Positions 55,665-64,000 of a DNA stretch of 64,000 nucleotides are shown one piece after another. The stretch spans positions 310,001 to 374,000 of the forward strand of contig NZ_SIHX01000003.1 of assembly GCF_004320525.1 (NCBI RefSeq), written 5' to 3'. Under the pieces are notes generated by a model. That model saw nothing but the letters and a program-made list of their open reading frames with translations. It had not been told where the DNA came from and made no database searches. The DNA comes from Arthrobacter sp. S39 (GTDB taxonomy: Bacteria; Actinomycetota; Actinomycetes; Actinomycetales; Micrococcaceae). Position numbers and translations under genes: made by a program. Position 1 is the first letter of the stretch. Each line of letters starts with the position of its first letter.

Positions 55665-56270
55665 CTAGACTCCGCGCCGGGGCCGCATCAGCAATGCAGC
55701 CGCCACGCCACCCACGGCCCCGCCCAGGTGCGCCTGCCACGAGATGTATCCCGCCACGAAGGGCAGGACGCCCAGCAGGATACTGCCGTAGACCATGAAC
55801 AGCACGACGGCCAGCAGGATCTGGCGCCAGCTGTGATTAAAGAAACCCCGCACCAGCAGGAACGCGAAGAGTCCGAAGACCAGTCCGGATGCGCCCACGG
55901 TAACGCCGCCGTCGCCGATCAGCCAAACAGTCAGCCCGGAACCCAGCCAGCTCAAGGCCAGCGCCGTCAGGAACACCCGCAGTCCGGACAGAAATACCAG
56001 GAATCCGAAGATGATCAGCGGCAGGGTGTTTGAGAGCAGGTGGTTCAGGCTCGCGTGCAGCAGGGGGAACGTGAAGATGTCCAGGAGCCCGTCCAGGCTC
56101 CGCGGCCGCAGTCCGAACGTCCTGTTCAGCGAATGGAGGGTCAGCATGTTGACGATCTCGATCACAAACAGGGCGACGACGAACCCGCCCACCACCAGGA
56201 TCCCGCCCTTGGCGCGGGACGCCGTCGTTTCGCGGCTTCTTGGCCTTCCGTCCCCCAGTGCATCAAGCAT
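55665..56270 (-). CDS. Rhomboid-family intramembrane serine protease
   Basis: 201 residues with six hydrophobic segments. The catalytic serine is in VGASGLVFGLFAF (GASG motif) and the histidine in SWQAHLGGAVGG; HASLNHLLSNTLPL is the conserved first His/Asn segment. It cleaves single-span proteins in the membrane; the substrate is unknown. It starts 9 bp after ilvA ends and is probably co-transcribed with it. Confidence 0.92.
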   Translation of the reverse strand: MLDALGDGRPRSRETTASRAKGGILVVGGFVVALFVIEIVNMLTLHSLNRTFGLRPRSLDGLLDIFTFPLLHASLNHLLSNTLPLIIFGFLVFLSGLRVFLTALALSWLGSGLTVWLIGDGGVTVGASGLVFGLFAFLLVRGFFNHSWRQILLAVVLFMVYGSILLGVLPFVAGYISWQAHLGGAVGGVAAALLMRPRRGV

Positions 56271-56279
56271 GACTGCCCC

Positions 56280-57518
56280 TTAATGCACCACGATGGGCTG
56301 GAAGCCCTCGGCCCGGAGTGCTCCGAGGACCTGCTCGCAGTGCTCATGTCCCTTGGTTTCAAGATTCACGGTAATTGACACGTCTCCCATACTGATGGAG
56401 CCGCCCACCCGCGTGTGGTCAAGCCCTGTCACGTTGGCGTCGTTCTCGGCGATGATCCTGGCGATGGTGGCGAGGGAGCCTGGCCTGTCATCCAGCATCA
56501 TCCGTACGGTCATGTAGCGGCCGGCGGCGGACAGGCCGCGCTGGATGACCTTGAGCATAAGCATTGGATCGATGTTGCCGCCGGACAGGATCACCGCGGT
56601 GGTGCCGGGATTCTCGATCTTGCCGTCCATCAGGGCGGCAACCCCGACGGCGCCGGCGGGCTCCACGACCAGCTTGGCGCGTTCGAGCAGGAAAATCAGC
56701 GCTCGGGCCAGCGAATCTTCGCTGACTGTGACCACATCGTCGACCAGCTCGCGGATGATGCTGAACGGCAGCTGGCCGGGCCGGCCCACGGCGATGCCGT
56801 CGGCCATGGTGGAGACCTTCTTCAGCGGAACGAGCGCATCGGCCGCCAGCGACGGCGGGTACGCGGCTGCGTTCTCCGCCTGGACGCCGATGATGCGGAT
56901 TTCCCGTCCCAGTTCACGGGCGCGGGCCTTCACGGCAACCGCGACGCCGGCCAGCAGGCCGCCGCCGCCAACGCCCATGAGGATGGTGTCGACGTTGGGG
57001 ACCTGCTCAAGGATTTCCAGGCCGATGGTGCCCTGGCCTGCCACCACGTCCACGTTGTCGAAGGGGTGGACAAAAACGGTTCCGGATTCATTCGCGTAGC
57101 GCTGTGCCTCAGCCAGCGCCTCGTCAACATTGTGGCCGTGCAGGATCACCTCCGCGCCGTGGCTGCGGGTGGCTGCCAGCTTGGGGAGGGCTACACCCAG
57201 TGGCATGTAGATGCGTGCCTTGATGCCGAGGCTTTTTGCCGCAACAGCCACACCCTGCGCGTGGTTGCCGGCGGAGGCCGCAACAACCCCGCGCTTCTTT
57301 TCCTCCGGGGACAGCCGTGCCATCCGGACATAGGCTCCCCGGACCTTGAATGATCCGGCCCGCTGCAGGTTTTCACACTTGAAAAAGACTTCCCCGCCCA
57401 CCATGCTGCCGAGGGCACGCGACGATTCCACGGGTGTCCTGGTAATAATCCCCTCAAGCAGCTTCTGCGCCTCCAGGACATCGTCCAGCGTGACGGGAAG
57501 GGTTTCGAGGATGTTCAC
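56280..57518 (-). CDS. ilvA: Threonine ammonia-lyase with ACT domain
   Basis: 412-residue PLP enzyme making 2-oxobutyrate from threonine. The Schiff-base lysine is in RAGSFKVRGAYVRM; SAGNHAQGVA and VILSGGNIDPM (cofactor loop) are present. Residues from about 330 form an ACT domain (DRPGSLATIARIIAENDANV, VTINLETKGHEHCEQVL-like), as in feedback-regulated forms. The order ilvA-rhomboid on minus, with the AI-2E exporter gene just upstream (3 bp gap), suggests one transcript. Confidence 0.93.
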   Translation of the reverse strand: MNILETLPVTLDDVLEAQKLLEGIITRTPVESSRALGSMVGGEVFFKCENLQRAGSFKVRGAYVRMARLSPEEKKRGVVAASAGNHAQGVAVAAKSLGIKARIYMPLGVALPKLAATRSHGAEVILHGHNVDEALAEAQRYANESGTVFVHPFDNVDVVAGQGTIGLEILEQVPNVDTILMGVGGGGLLAGVAVAVKARARELGREIRIIGVQAENAAAYPPSLAADALVPLKKVSTMADGIAVGRPGQLPFSIIRELVDDVVTVSEDSLARALIFLLERAKLVVEPAGAVGVAALMDGKIENPGTTAVILSGGNIDPMLMLKVIQRGLSAAGRYMTVRMMLDDRPGSLATIARIIAENDANVTGLDHTRVGGSISMGDVSITVNLETKGHEHCEQVLGALRAEGFQPIVVH

Positions 57519-57521
57519 GGA

Positions 57522-58892
57522 CTATTCTCCTTTGACGGATTCTGCTCCGGTGCCCTGGCCTGCGGTGCTGGCCTGGGCCTCCGGATTGTGTGCGTTTGTG
57601 CTGGCTGCAGCTTCCTTGCCGCTCCTGGGCTTGCGGCCGGGCAGTCGGACGTCCTTGAAGGTGTTGTCCTCGCCGGCGCCAACCGTCACCGGCCCTCCGG
57701 GGGTTGCCAGCACTTGTTCATGTTCCCACGTTCTGCCGGCGATGTAGCGAATCGCCGAGTTTGCTACAGCCAGGATCGGGACCGAGAACAGGGCACCGGG
57801 GATTCCGGCGAGGTAGGAACCGGCCGCCACGGCCAGGATCACGGCGACGGGATGCAGGGCAACGGCCTTGCCCATCACGAGCGGCTGCAGGATGTGGCTT
57901 TCCAGCTGCTGGACGAGCAGCACGATTCCCAGCATGATGAGCGCGTTCACCCAGCCGTTGGCGACGAGGGCGAGCAGCACAGCCACGGCTCCGGTGACCA
58001 GGGCGCCGACAATGGGAATGAAGGAGCCCATGAACACCAGCACACCCAGCGGGAGCGCCAGCGGAACTCCGATGATGGCGGCACCCACACCGATTCCCAC
58101 GGCGTCCACAAAAGCCACGAACATCTGGATACGGGCGTAGCTGACCATGGATGCCCAGCCCTTGCGGCCCGCCCCGAACGCGGCGGCCCGGGCTTTCCTC
58201 GGCAGCAGCCGGACCAGGAACGCCCAGATCCGGTCACCTTCAAGGAGGAAGAAGATCAGGACAAACAACGCGAGGACCAGCCCGGCGGCAAAATGCCCCG
58301 CAGTACTTCCGAACGAAAGGGCGCCGCTCAGGATGCTGCTGCTGTTGTTCTGCAGCGCGGCTGTTGCCTCCTGCAGATACTGGTCGATCTGGGCAGCAGA
58401 CAGGTGAAGCGGCCCCTCCGCAAGCCAGCCCTGGATCTGCTGGATCCCGGCCAGCGCCTCGCTCCACAGCTCGCTGAACCCCGCCACAAGCTGCCGTCCC
58501 ACCAGCGCCAGGGACCCGCCAATGAGACCGAGGAAACCAAGGACCGTGACGGCCACTGCGGCGCCGTTGGGAAGGCGGCGGTTCCTGAGCCAGCCGACGA
58601 TGGGGCTGAGGAGCCCGGCCAGCAGGGCCGCAACCATAACAGGAATGATGAGGAAACTGATCCGGCTGAGGAGCCAGATCAACGCGCCCCCCACCAACAG
58701 GATGAGTCCCAGCCGCCACGCCCACGACGCCGCAATGCGGACACCGTAAGGGATGTCGCGGTCCAGTTCGCGGTCCGCCAGCACGCGCAGCGGCGGGACA
58801 GCGTCGGCACGGCCTGCAGGGTCTGCCGCGGGCCTGCCTTGCTGGGGGATGGCGGATCGGTGGGTCGGGGTGGCGTCCTCGGCTGGCGTCAT
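57522..58892 (-). CDS. AI-2E family transporter/exporter
   Basis: 456 residues with seven or eight membrane segments in the DUF20/AI-2E layout: paired N-terminal segments (LGLILLVGGALIWLLSRISF), a long periplasmic helix (EATAALQNNSSSIL), then LPLGVLVFMGSFIPIVGALVTGAVAVLLAL (two segments, in parts) and HPVAVILAVAAGSYLAGIPGALF. Members export signalling molecules or act as Na+/H+ antiporters. Both tails are disordered and polar. ATG 58892 is close behind TAGGCT. Its stop is 3 bp before ilvA. Confidence 0.9.
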   Translation of the reverse strand: MTPAEDATPTHRSAIPQQGRPAADPAGRADAVPPLRVLADRELDRDIPYGVRIAASWAWRLGLILLVGGALIWLLSRISFLIIPVMVAALLAGLLSPIVGWLRNRRLPNGAAVAVTVLGFLGLIGGSLALVGRQLVAGFSELWSEALAGIQQIQGWLAEGPLHLSAAQIDQYLQEATAALQNNSSSILSGALSFGSTAGHFAAGLVLALFVLIFFLLEGDRIWAFLVRLLPRKARAAAFGAGRKGWASMVSYARIQMFVAFVDAVGIGVGAAIIGVPLALPLGVLVFMGSFIPIVGALVTGAVAVLLALVANGWVNALIMLGIVLLVQQLESHILQPLVMGKAVALHPVAVILAVAAGSYLAGIPGALFSVPILAVANSAIRYIAGRTWEHEQVLATPGGPVTVGAGEDNTFKDVRLPGRKPRSGKEAAASTNAHNPEAQASTAGQGTGAESVKGE

Positions 58893-58931
58893 AGCCTAAT
58901 ACTTCCCCAGCCGCGGGGTTATGGGAAACCG

Positions 58932-59891
58932 CTACCCGGCATGTCCCACGGTGGCGTCAATCCCCCAGGCCATGGTGAAGCTGTCACCCGGCGAAAGCCA
59001 GCGGAGCCCGTCACCGGAGTTGAAGGCATTGGCAGGTCCCGTCATGGGCTCGATCGCCACGGCCCGCGCCCTGCCGGGAAAGTCCGTGGTGACGAAGACA
59101 TGGACGTAGCCGCACGTTTCGTCCTGCCACAGGCTGACGCCGCGGCCGTCCGGGGCGGTCAGCGTGTGGCGGGCCACCCCGCCGTCGAACCTTATGTCCG
59201 TCAGCGCGACGTCGATGTCCAGGTTTCCCACCCGCCGGCCCGCACGGAGGTCCGTGTCTCCGCTGACCGGTTCCGCGCTGCGTGGAATCAGCCGCTCATC
59301 GGCGACAAGCCGGGTGTCGGCGGACACCGTCAGCTGCAGTTCATCCAGGTCCGTATCGCCGAGCCGGAGGTAGGGGTGGGCGCCGAGGACGAAGGGGGCC
59401 GGCGCCTTGGAATCATTGGCCAGCGTCTGCCGGACCACCAGGCCAAGGTCCTCCGCCAACAGGTACTGCACGCGGTGCCGGACCAGGAACGGGTAGCCAT
59501 GCTGGGGGAAGACCGTCGCTTCGAGGGTGACGGAGTACTGCGATTCGTCCACCAGGCTGTAGGCGGCGTTCCGGAGGAGTCCGTGGCTCGCGTTGTTCCG
59601 GGACATCTCGGTGATGTCCAGCTGCTGTTTCTTGCCGTCCAGGTACCAGACACCGTCCTCCACCCTGTTGGCCCACGGGGCGAGGGTAATGCCGGCGGCT
59701 CCGGGAGAAATCTCCGCGTCGCCGTAGGTCTCGGTCAGCTGCACACCGGCCCTGCTGTAGAGCCTCAGGCCGGCGGCCAGCTCGGTAATGACGGCGAGCG
59801 CGTCACCGCGCCTGAGCTCGTACTGCCGCCCGCTGGCGTACGCCCGGAACTCGGAAGGGGCGCTGGTATCCGGGATTGAACCTGTTGTCAT
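58932..59891 (-). CDS. Aldose 1-epimerase family protein (GalM-like)
   Basis: 319 residues. LTLAPWANRVEDG-like ITLAPWANRVED, NNASHGLLRNAAY (His), APFVLGAHPYLRLG (His), and AIEPMTGPANAFNSGDG (Glu) carry the catalytic and binding residues of the epimerase superfold. It probably converts beta- to alpha-galactose or glucose, feeding galactokinase. ATG 59891 has TACGGT seven bases further upstream as a leaderless box; GTG 59900 is an alternative. It is divergent from the DeoR-galT-galK operon. Confidence 0.9.
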   Translation of the reverse strand: MTTGSIPDTSAPSEFRAYASGRQYELRRGDALAVITELAAGLRLYSRAGVQLTETYGDAEISPGAAGITLAPWANRVEDGVWYLDGKKQQLDITEMSRNNASHGLLRNAAYSLVDESQYSVTLEATVFPQHGYPFLVRHRVQYLLAEDLGLVVRQTLANDSKAPAPFVLGAHPYLRLGDTDLDELQLTVSADTRLVADERLIPRSAEPVSGDTDLRAGRRVGNLDIDVALTDIRFDGGVARHTLTAPDGRGVSLWQDETCGYVHVFVTTDFPGRARAVAIEPMTGPANAFNSGDGLRWLSPGDSFTMAWGIDATVGHAG

Positions 59892-59898
59892 GGGCACC

Positions 59899-59904
59899 AC
59901 CGTA
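59899..59904 (-). promoter_or_regulatory. Leaderless -10 box of the aldose epimerase gene
   Basis: TACGGT, spacer GGTGCCC, then ATG 59891. Confidence 0.45.
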
Positions 59905-60030
59905 CATCGCGCGGCGCCGGCAGTCCCAACACCCGGTAATTGTTATCTTTTGTTTGAAACTATTCCTTTTTGAGCGAAGCGTGCAATAATTGTGATGACG
60001 ACGGCGAGGCACGGCTGGAAGGAGGATCTA

Positions 60031-60912
60031 ATGCTCGCGGCACAACGGCAACACCTGATCCTCCAGGAGGTCCACAGCGAGGGAACAGTCCGGGTGGCCA
60101 CCCTGGCTGCGCGCCTGGACGTCTCCGAAATGACCATCCGCCGGGACATCGATGTCCTCGACGCCGGCGGATTGGTCCTGCGCGTCCATGGCGGAGCGGC
60201 CAGGACGGACAGCTTCAGCGCACTGGAACCCGGGTTTGCCAGCAAGTCCACGCGGGGGCTGGCCGCCAAGGCTGCCATCGCCGCAGAAGCCCTTAGCCTG
60301 GTCCGGCCCGGAATGACCCTGCTTATCTCGGGCGGCACCACCACGTTTGAACTGGCCCGGATGTTGCCACGGAACTTCGATCTGACCGTAGCCACCAACT
60401 CGGTCATGGTGGCCAACTCGCTCGCTGCTGCGGATCCCGCCGGGGAGGACGGGGGCATCCGTACTCTGGTACTCGGCGGGGAACGGACTCCATCCGAAGC
60501 GCTCGTGGGGCCACTGACCGTCCGGGCCGTCAACACCGTTGCCGCCGACCTTTGCTTTATGGGCGCCCACGGGCTGGATCACCACGCCGGACTGACCTCG
60601 CCCAACCTCCTCGAAGCCGAGGTCAACGCCGCCATGGTCAAAGCATCCGGGCGGCTCGTTGTCCTCGCGGACTCCAGCAAGTACGGCCTTATTGGCCTTG
60701 CCGGCATATGCCCCCTGTCCGCCATCCACACCCTGGTGACGGACAGCGGACTCAGCCCGGCCTCCCTGACCGCCCTCCGACAAGACGTTCCCGAAGTCCG
60801 GACGGCAAGGATTCCAGACGGCCGGGACGGCCCTGCGGAACCAGCCACCGCCCACGCGGACGGCGACACACGGCAATCCCAGCCACCAGCACCCAAAGGA
60901 AAAACGCCATGA
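60031..60912 (+). CDS. DeoR family regulator of galactose genes
   Basis: 293 residues. The N-terminal winged helix has LAARLDVSEMTIRRDIDVLDAGG, the DeoR signature, and the C-terminal sugar-phosphate sensor has TLLISGGTTTFELARML and MGAHGLDHHAGLTSPNLLEAEVN. ATG 60031 has GGAGG seven or eight bases upstream and is preferred to the earlier ATGs at 59992-59995. Its stop overlaps galT (ATGA), so it is the first gene of the operon and probably controls it and the divergent epimerase. The 130 bp upstream has A+T-rich CTTTTGTTTGA- and CCTTTTTGA-like direct repeats as candidate operators. Confidence 0.9.
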   Translation: MLAAQRQHLILQEVHSEGTVRVATLAARLDVSEMTIRRDIDVLDAGGLVLRVHGGAARTDSFSALEPGFASKSTRGLAAKAAIAAEALSLVRPGMTLLISGGTTTFELARMLPRNFDLTVATNSVMVANSLAAADPAGEDGGIRTLVLGGERTPSEALVGPLTVRAVNTVAADLCFMGAHGLDHHAGLTSPNLLEAEVNAAMVKASGRLVVLADSSKYGLIGLAGICPLSAIHTLVTDSGLSPASLTALRQDVPEVRTARIPDGRDGPAEPATAHADGDTRQSQPPAPKGKTP

Positions 60913-62072
60913 CAGGTATCACCAGCACCAAGCTTTCCGACGGCCGGGAGCTGATCTATTTCGACGACGCGGCAACGCCGAAGCCACGCACTGCGGAAAC
61001 CACAACTGACCGCCGGCCCCTGCCGGAGCGCGGCGAGCCAGGCGAAGTGCGGTTCGATGCCCTCACTGACGAATGGGTGGCCGTGGCCGCCCACCGGCAG
61101 GCCCGAACGCACCTGCCGCCTGCGGACCAGTGCCCCATCTGCCCCACCACAGCGAACAATCCCTCAGAGATACCAGCGCCGGACTACGACGTGGTGGTGT
61201 TTGAAAACCGGTTCCCTTCCCTGGGACCCGCCGTGGGACCCGTGCCGGCCGCCCCTGAATGGGGAACCACCGGCCCGGCGTACGGGCGCTGCGAAGTGGT
61301 GTCATTCACCCCGGACCACACCGGATCGTTCAGCGGACTGAGCGAGGCCCGGGCGCGGACGGTGGTGGAGGCGTGGGCACACCGCACCGAAGCGCTCAGC
61401 AGCCTGGCGGGGATCAAGCAGGTGTTCCCGTTTGAAAACCGGGGTGCTGACATCGGCGTGACCCTCCACCACCCGCATGGGCAGATCTACGCGTACCCGT
61501 ACGTCACACCCAGGGCCGGGGTCCTCGGCGCCGCGGCACGGAAGTTCTACGATAAGTCGGACGGGCGGCAGACCCTCACGGGGTCGCTCCTGCGGTCCGA
61601 GCGGGAGGACGGGAGCCGGATGGTGATGGAGGGTGAAAACTTCAGCGCCTATGTTCCCTTCGCCGCCCGCTGGCCGCTCGAAATCCACCTGGTGCCGCAC
61701 CGGCAGGTGCCCGACCTGGCCGCCCTGAGCGGGGAGGAAAAGGACGAACTGGCGCATGTCTACCTGGACCTGCTCAAACGGCTCGACGCCCTGTACCCCA
61801 CGCCCACGCCGTACATCTCGGCATGGCACCAGGCCCCGCTCGATGACCTCCTGCGCCCTGCAGGCTACCTGCACCTCCAACTGACGTCACCGCGCAGGGC
61901 GGCCGACAAGCTCAAGTACCTGGCCGGATCCGAAGCCGCGATGGGCGCCTTCATCAACGACACCACCCCCGAAAGCGTGGCGGAGCGGCTCCGCGCCGTG
62001 ACCGTCCCGGAGTCCACCCCCGCCGCTACAGCCCTCCCCCTGGGGGCCCTATCTGAAGGAGCACACGCGTGA
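60909..62072 (+). CDS. galT: Galactose-1-phosphate uridylyltransferase
   Basis: 387 residues of the HIT superfamily. DQCPICPTT is the structural zinc-site region, GVTLHHPHGQIYAYPY carries the catalytic histidine HPHGQ, and EIHLVPHRQVPDLAAL and AWHQAPLDD follow. It transfers UMP from UDP-glucose to galactose-1-phosphate. ATG 60909 overlaps the DeoR stop and the galK start overlaps its stop (GTGA), so the three are coupled. No galE is in the window. Confidence 0.94.
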   Translation: MTGITSTKLSDGRELIYFDDAATPKPRTAETTTDRRPLPERGEPGEVRFDALTDEWVAVAAHRQARTHLPPADQCPICPTTANNPSEIPAPDYDVVVFENRFPSLGPAVGPVPAAPEWGTTGPAYGRCEVVSFTPDHTGSFSGLSEARARTVVEAWAHRTEALSSLAGIKQVFPFENRGADIGVTLHHPHGQIYAYPYVTPRAGVLGAAARKFYDKSDGRQTLTGSLLRSEREDGSRMVMEGENFSAYVPFAARWPLEIHLVPHRQVPDLAALSGEEKDELAHVYLDLLKRLDALYPTPTPYISAWHQAPLDDLLRPAGYLHLQLTSPRRAADKLKYLAGSEAAMGAFINDTTPESVAERLRAVTVPESTPAATALPLGALSEGAHA

Positions 62073-63256
62073 GCGCCGCACCCGATCCGCTGACAACACA
62101 GGCACCGCCCAGCACGGCGGACCTTGCCGCCCGCTTTGAGCGGGAGTTCGGCAGGCTTCCCGACGGCGTCTGGCAGGCACCGGGCCGCGTCAACCTGATC
62201 GGCGAACACACCGACTACAACGAAGGCTTTGTGCTTCCGTTCGCGATCGACAAGACGGCCCGGGTGGCCATCGCAGCCAGGGCGGACTCTGCGGTCCGGC
62301 TTCTGTCCACGTACGGTGACCAGGGCGTCGTCAGTGCCAACCTCGGCACCTTGGACGCCGCTGCCGCCAAAGGCTGGACGAAGTATCCGCTCGGTGTCAT
62401 CTGGGCCCTGCAGGAGCGGGGAATCGCAGTTCCGGGCCTGGACCTGCTGCTCGATTCCAATGTCCCCCTCGGCGCCGGCCTCTCCTCATCCCACGCCATC
62501 GAGTGCGCGGTCATCTCAGCCCTCAACGATCTGACGGGCGCCGCGCTCGAACCCGAGGAAATGGTCCTCGCCACCCAGCGGGCGGAAAACGACTTCGTGG
62601 GCGCCCCCACGGGCATCATGGACCAGTCGGCGTCACTGCGCGGCTCCAAGGGTCACGCCGTGTTCCTTGATTGCCGCGACCAGAGTGTCCAGCTGGTTCC
62701 TTTTGAAGCCGAGCCTGCCGGCCTGGTGATGCTGGTGATCGACACCAAGGTCTCCCACTCCCACGCCGACGGAGGTTACGCCTCCCGCCGGGCCTCCTGC
62801 GAACTGGGAGCCGAGGTCCTGGGCGTCAAGGCGCTCCGCGACGTCCGGGTGGACGATCTCGAAGAAGCCGCCGGGCTTCTGGACGAGGTCACCTACCGGC
62901 GCGTACGCCACGTGGTCACGGAAAACGACCGTGTGCTGCAGACAGTCGAGCTGCTGGCGAGCGAGGGCCCCGGCTCCATCGGCGCCCTGCTGGATGCCAG
63001 CCACGCCTCCATGCGCGACGACTTCGAAATCTCCTGTCCGGAACTGGACCTGGCCGTAGCGACGTCGCGTGCCAACGGGGCGATCGGCGCCCGGATGACC
63101 GGCGGCGGCTTTGGCGGGGCGGCCATTGCGCTCACCCCGGTGGACGCAGAGAACCAGGTGCGCGCCGCCGTCGAACGTGCGTTCGCGGCGGCCGGCTACC
63201 GGGCTCCTGACATCTTTACCGTCACCCCTGCCGCCGGAGCCATGCGCCTTTCCTAG
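62069..63256 (+). CDS. galK: Galactokinase
   Basis: 395-residue GHMP kinase. GRVNLIGEHTDYNEGFVLPF is the galactokinase signature, VPLGAGLSSSHAIECAVI the ATP-binding glycine/serine loop, and GARMTGGGFGGAAIAL the third motif. It makes galactose-1-phosphate for GalT. GTG 62069 overlaps the galT stop. A 15 bp hairpin terminator follows. Confidence 0.96.
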   Translation: MSAAPDPLTTQAPPSTADLAARFEREFGRLPDGVWQAPGRVNLIGEHTDYNEGFVLPFAIDKTARVAIAARADSAVRLLSTYGDQGVVSANLGTLDAAAAKGWTKYPLGVIWALQERGIAVPGLDLLLDSNVPLGAGLSSSHAIECAVISALNDLTGAALEPEEMVLATQRAENDFVGAPTGIMDQSASLRGSKGHAVFLDCRDQSVQLVPFEAEPAGLVMLVIDTKVSHSHADGGYASRRASCELGAEVLGVKALRDVRVDDLEEAAGLLDEVTYRRVRHVVTENDRVLQTVELLASEGPGSIGALLDASHASMRDDFEISCPELDLAVATSRANGAIGARMTGGGFGGAAIALTPVDAENQVRAAVERAFAAAGYRAPDIFTVTPAAGAMRLS

Positions 63257-63275
63257 GGTGCCCGCGGACAAAAGA

Positions 63276-63312
63276 GGAGAGGGTCCCCGCCTGGTGCGCG
63301 GGGACCCTCTCC
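63276..63312. terminator. Convergent terminator, galK / Bax-inhibitor gene
   Basis: GGAGAGGGTCCCCGC pairs perfectly with its complement around a seven-base loop, 19 bp after the galK stop. Confidence 0.85.
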
Positions 63313-63352
63313 TTATGTGTTGAACGTACGACGGCGGATGCCGGCTTGGGTG

Positions 63353-64000
63353 CTAGTCGTCGCCCCGCAGGATGGCGAGCAAGCGGATGATTTCCACGTA
63401 GAGCCACACGAGGGTGACGGTCAGGCCAAACGCTGCGGTCCAGGAGAAGCGCTGCGGAGCGCCGCTCTGGACGCCTGCCTCGATGCTGGTGAAGTCCATG
63501 ACCAGGGAGAACGCGGCCAGGCCGATGGCAAGGACGCCAATAACCACACCAATGATGCCGCTGCGCAGACCGAAGGGCTCAGTGGTCAGGCCTGTCATCA
63601 TCATGACGAGGTTAACCAGGGAGAACAGGGCGTAGCCGGCCAAAGCGATCATGAAGAACTTCATGGCCTTGGGGGTAGCCCGGACCTTGCCGCTCTTGAA
63701 CAGGAGCAGCGTCACGGTGAAGACGGACAGCGTGCCGATGACAGCCTGGAGCCCGACACCCGGGTACATGGTGTCCAGGACGCGGGTCAGTCCGCCGAGG
63801 AAGAGACCCTCGAGGCCTGCATAGGCCAGGATCAGCGCCGGCGACGGCTGCTTCTTGAACGTGTTGACGAGCGCCAGGACGAAGCCGCCCAGGGCGCCGA
63901 CGATCATCAGCAGGCTCGCGAGTCCCATGCTGACGAACAATGTCACCGCGGCGCCGACGAGCAGCACTCCGAGGCAGGCTGCTGTCTTGATGATGACGTC
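63353..64000 (-). CDS. Bax inhibitor-1/YccA family membrane protein (5' end outside window)
   Basis: 216 residues are visible, open to the right edge. Seven hydrophobic segments remain, with the family pattern FVLALVNTF, ILAYAGLEGLFLGGLTRVLD, VLAIGLAAFSLVMDFTSIEAG (the acidic pair that gates ion leakage in BI-1 homologues) and WLYVEIIRLLAILRG. The proteins act as pH-sensitive calcium leak channels in some bacteria. The N-terminus is missing. Confidence 0.9.
   Translation of the reverse strand, partial: DVIIKTAACLGVLLVGAAVTLFVSMGLASLLMIVGALGGFVLALVNTFKKQPSPALILAYAGLEGLFLGGLTRVLDTMYPGVGLQAVIGTLSVFTVTLLLFKSGKVRATPKAMKFFMIALAGYALFSLVNLVMMMTGLTTEPFGLRSGIIGVVIGVLAIGLAAFSLVMDFTSIEAGVQSGAPQRFSWTAAFGLTVTLVWLYVEIIRLLAILRGDD

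Noticed and set aside
57588..59879. 763-codon open frame on plus, opposite ilvA/AI-2E/epimerase
   Set aside because: It runs across three real minus-strand genes and has no domain; antisense artefact.

Overview
This is a high-G+C chromosomal segment from an actinobacterium, most likely the family Micrococcaceae (Arthrobacter/Pseudarthrobacter group). The evidence is the set of actinobacterial families present: WhiB, a DUF348-G5-Rpf resuscitation factor, mycothiol conjugate amidase Mca, protein O-mannosyltransferase, DUF3499, DUF4307, DUF4245, DUF5719 and TIGR03089. At least sixteen genes also start at a leaderless-type promoter, with a TAnnnT box placed 6-8 nt before the start codon. No phage, transposase, CRISPR array, rRNA or tRNA is seen, so the window is core chromosome with a few small repeat elements.

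Layout: (0-0.8 kb) end of a TetR gene, then a gene-free 0.5 kb stretch with two inverted copies of a structured repeat. (0.8-7 kb) uup-like ABC-F, ispE, rsmA, rpfB, tatD, all on the minus strand. (7-12.3 kb) moxR, DUF58 and a TgpA-like transglutaminase in one operon. (12.3-22.9 kb) gabD, rsmI/protein mannosyltransferase (divergent), acyl-CoA ligase, two membrane proteins, an RDD protein and an L,D-transpeptidase. (22.9-31.4 kb) ahcY, Trm112-like, DUF3499, a metallopeptidase relative, DUF5719, a giant GT2 membrane protein and whiB2. (31.8-39 kb) TIGR03089, GtrA, then purK-purE-LCP-manA-femAB-like. (39-44.2 kb) a DUF559 gene bracketed by matching palindromes, glpX, DUF4245, carbonic anhydrase, fumC. 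(44.3-49.5 kb) TetR-MFS efflux pair, NUDIX, prepilin peptidase, an unrecognised protein, GNAT. (49.5-55.6 kb) third structured repeat, phoH2, a cis-isoprenyl diphosphate synthase, hemolysin III, mca, DUF4307, greA. (55.6-64 kb) rhomboid protease, ilvA, AI-2E exporter, and the Leloir genes (aldose epimerase, DeoR, galT, galK), then a partial Bax-inhibitor-1 gene. The blocks glpX/DUF4245/fumC, phoH2, and isoprenyl synthase-hemolysin III-mca-DUF4307-greA have counterparts close together in Mycobacterium tuberculosis, from memory of the Rv1080c-Rv1101c region.

A recurring theme is the cell envelope: Rpf muralidase, L,D-transpeptidase, LCP ligase, FemAB-like transferase, protein mannosylation with ManA, isoprenoid synthesis (IspE, cis-prenyltransferase), transglutaminase and WhiB2. 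Paired GTWAY half-sites resembling MtrA boxes lie before rpfB, moxR, whiB2 and the hemolysin III gene.

The most unusual items are: (1) a roughly 100 bp element in three copies whose stems show compensatory base changes; (2) two related 57 bp palindromes around the DUF559 gene, one of which encodes the last residues and stop codons of two converging genes; (3) a terminator-like hairpin in the greA leader; (4) a metallopeptidase-family protein in which the HExxH motif is lost; (5) a possible 23-codon leader ORF before phoH2.
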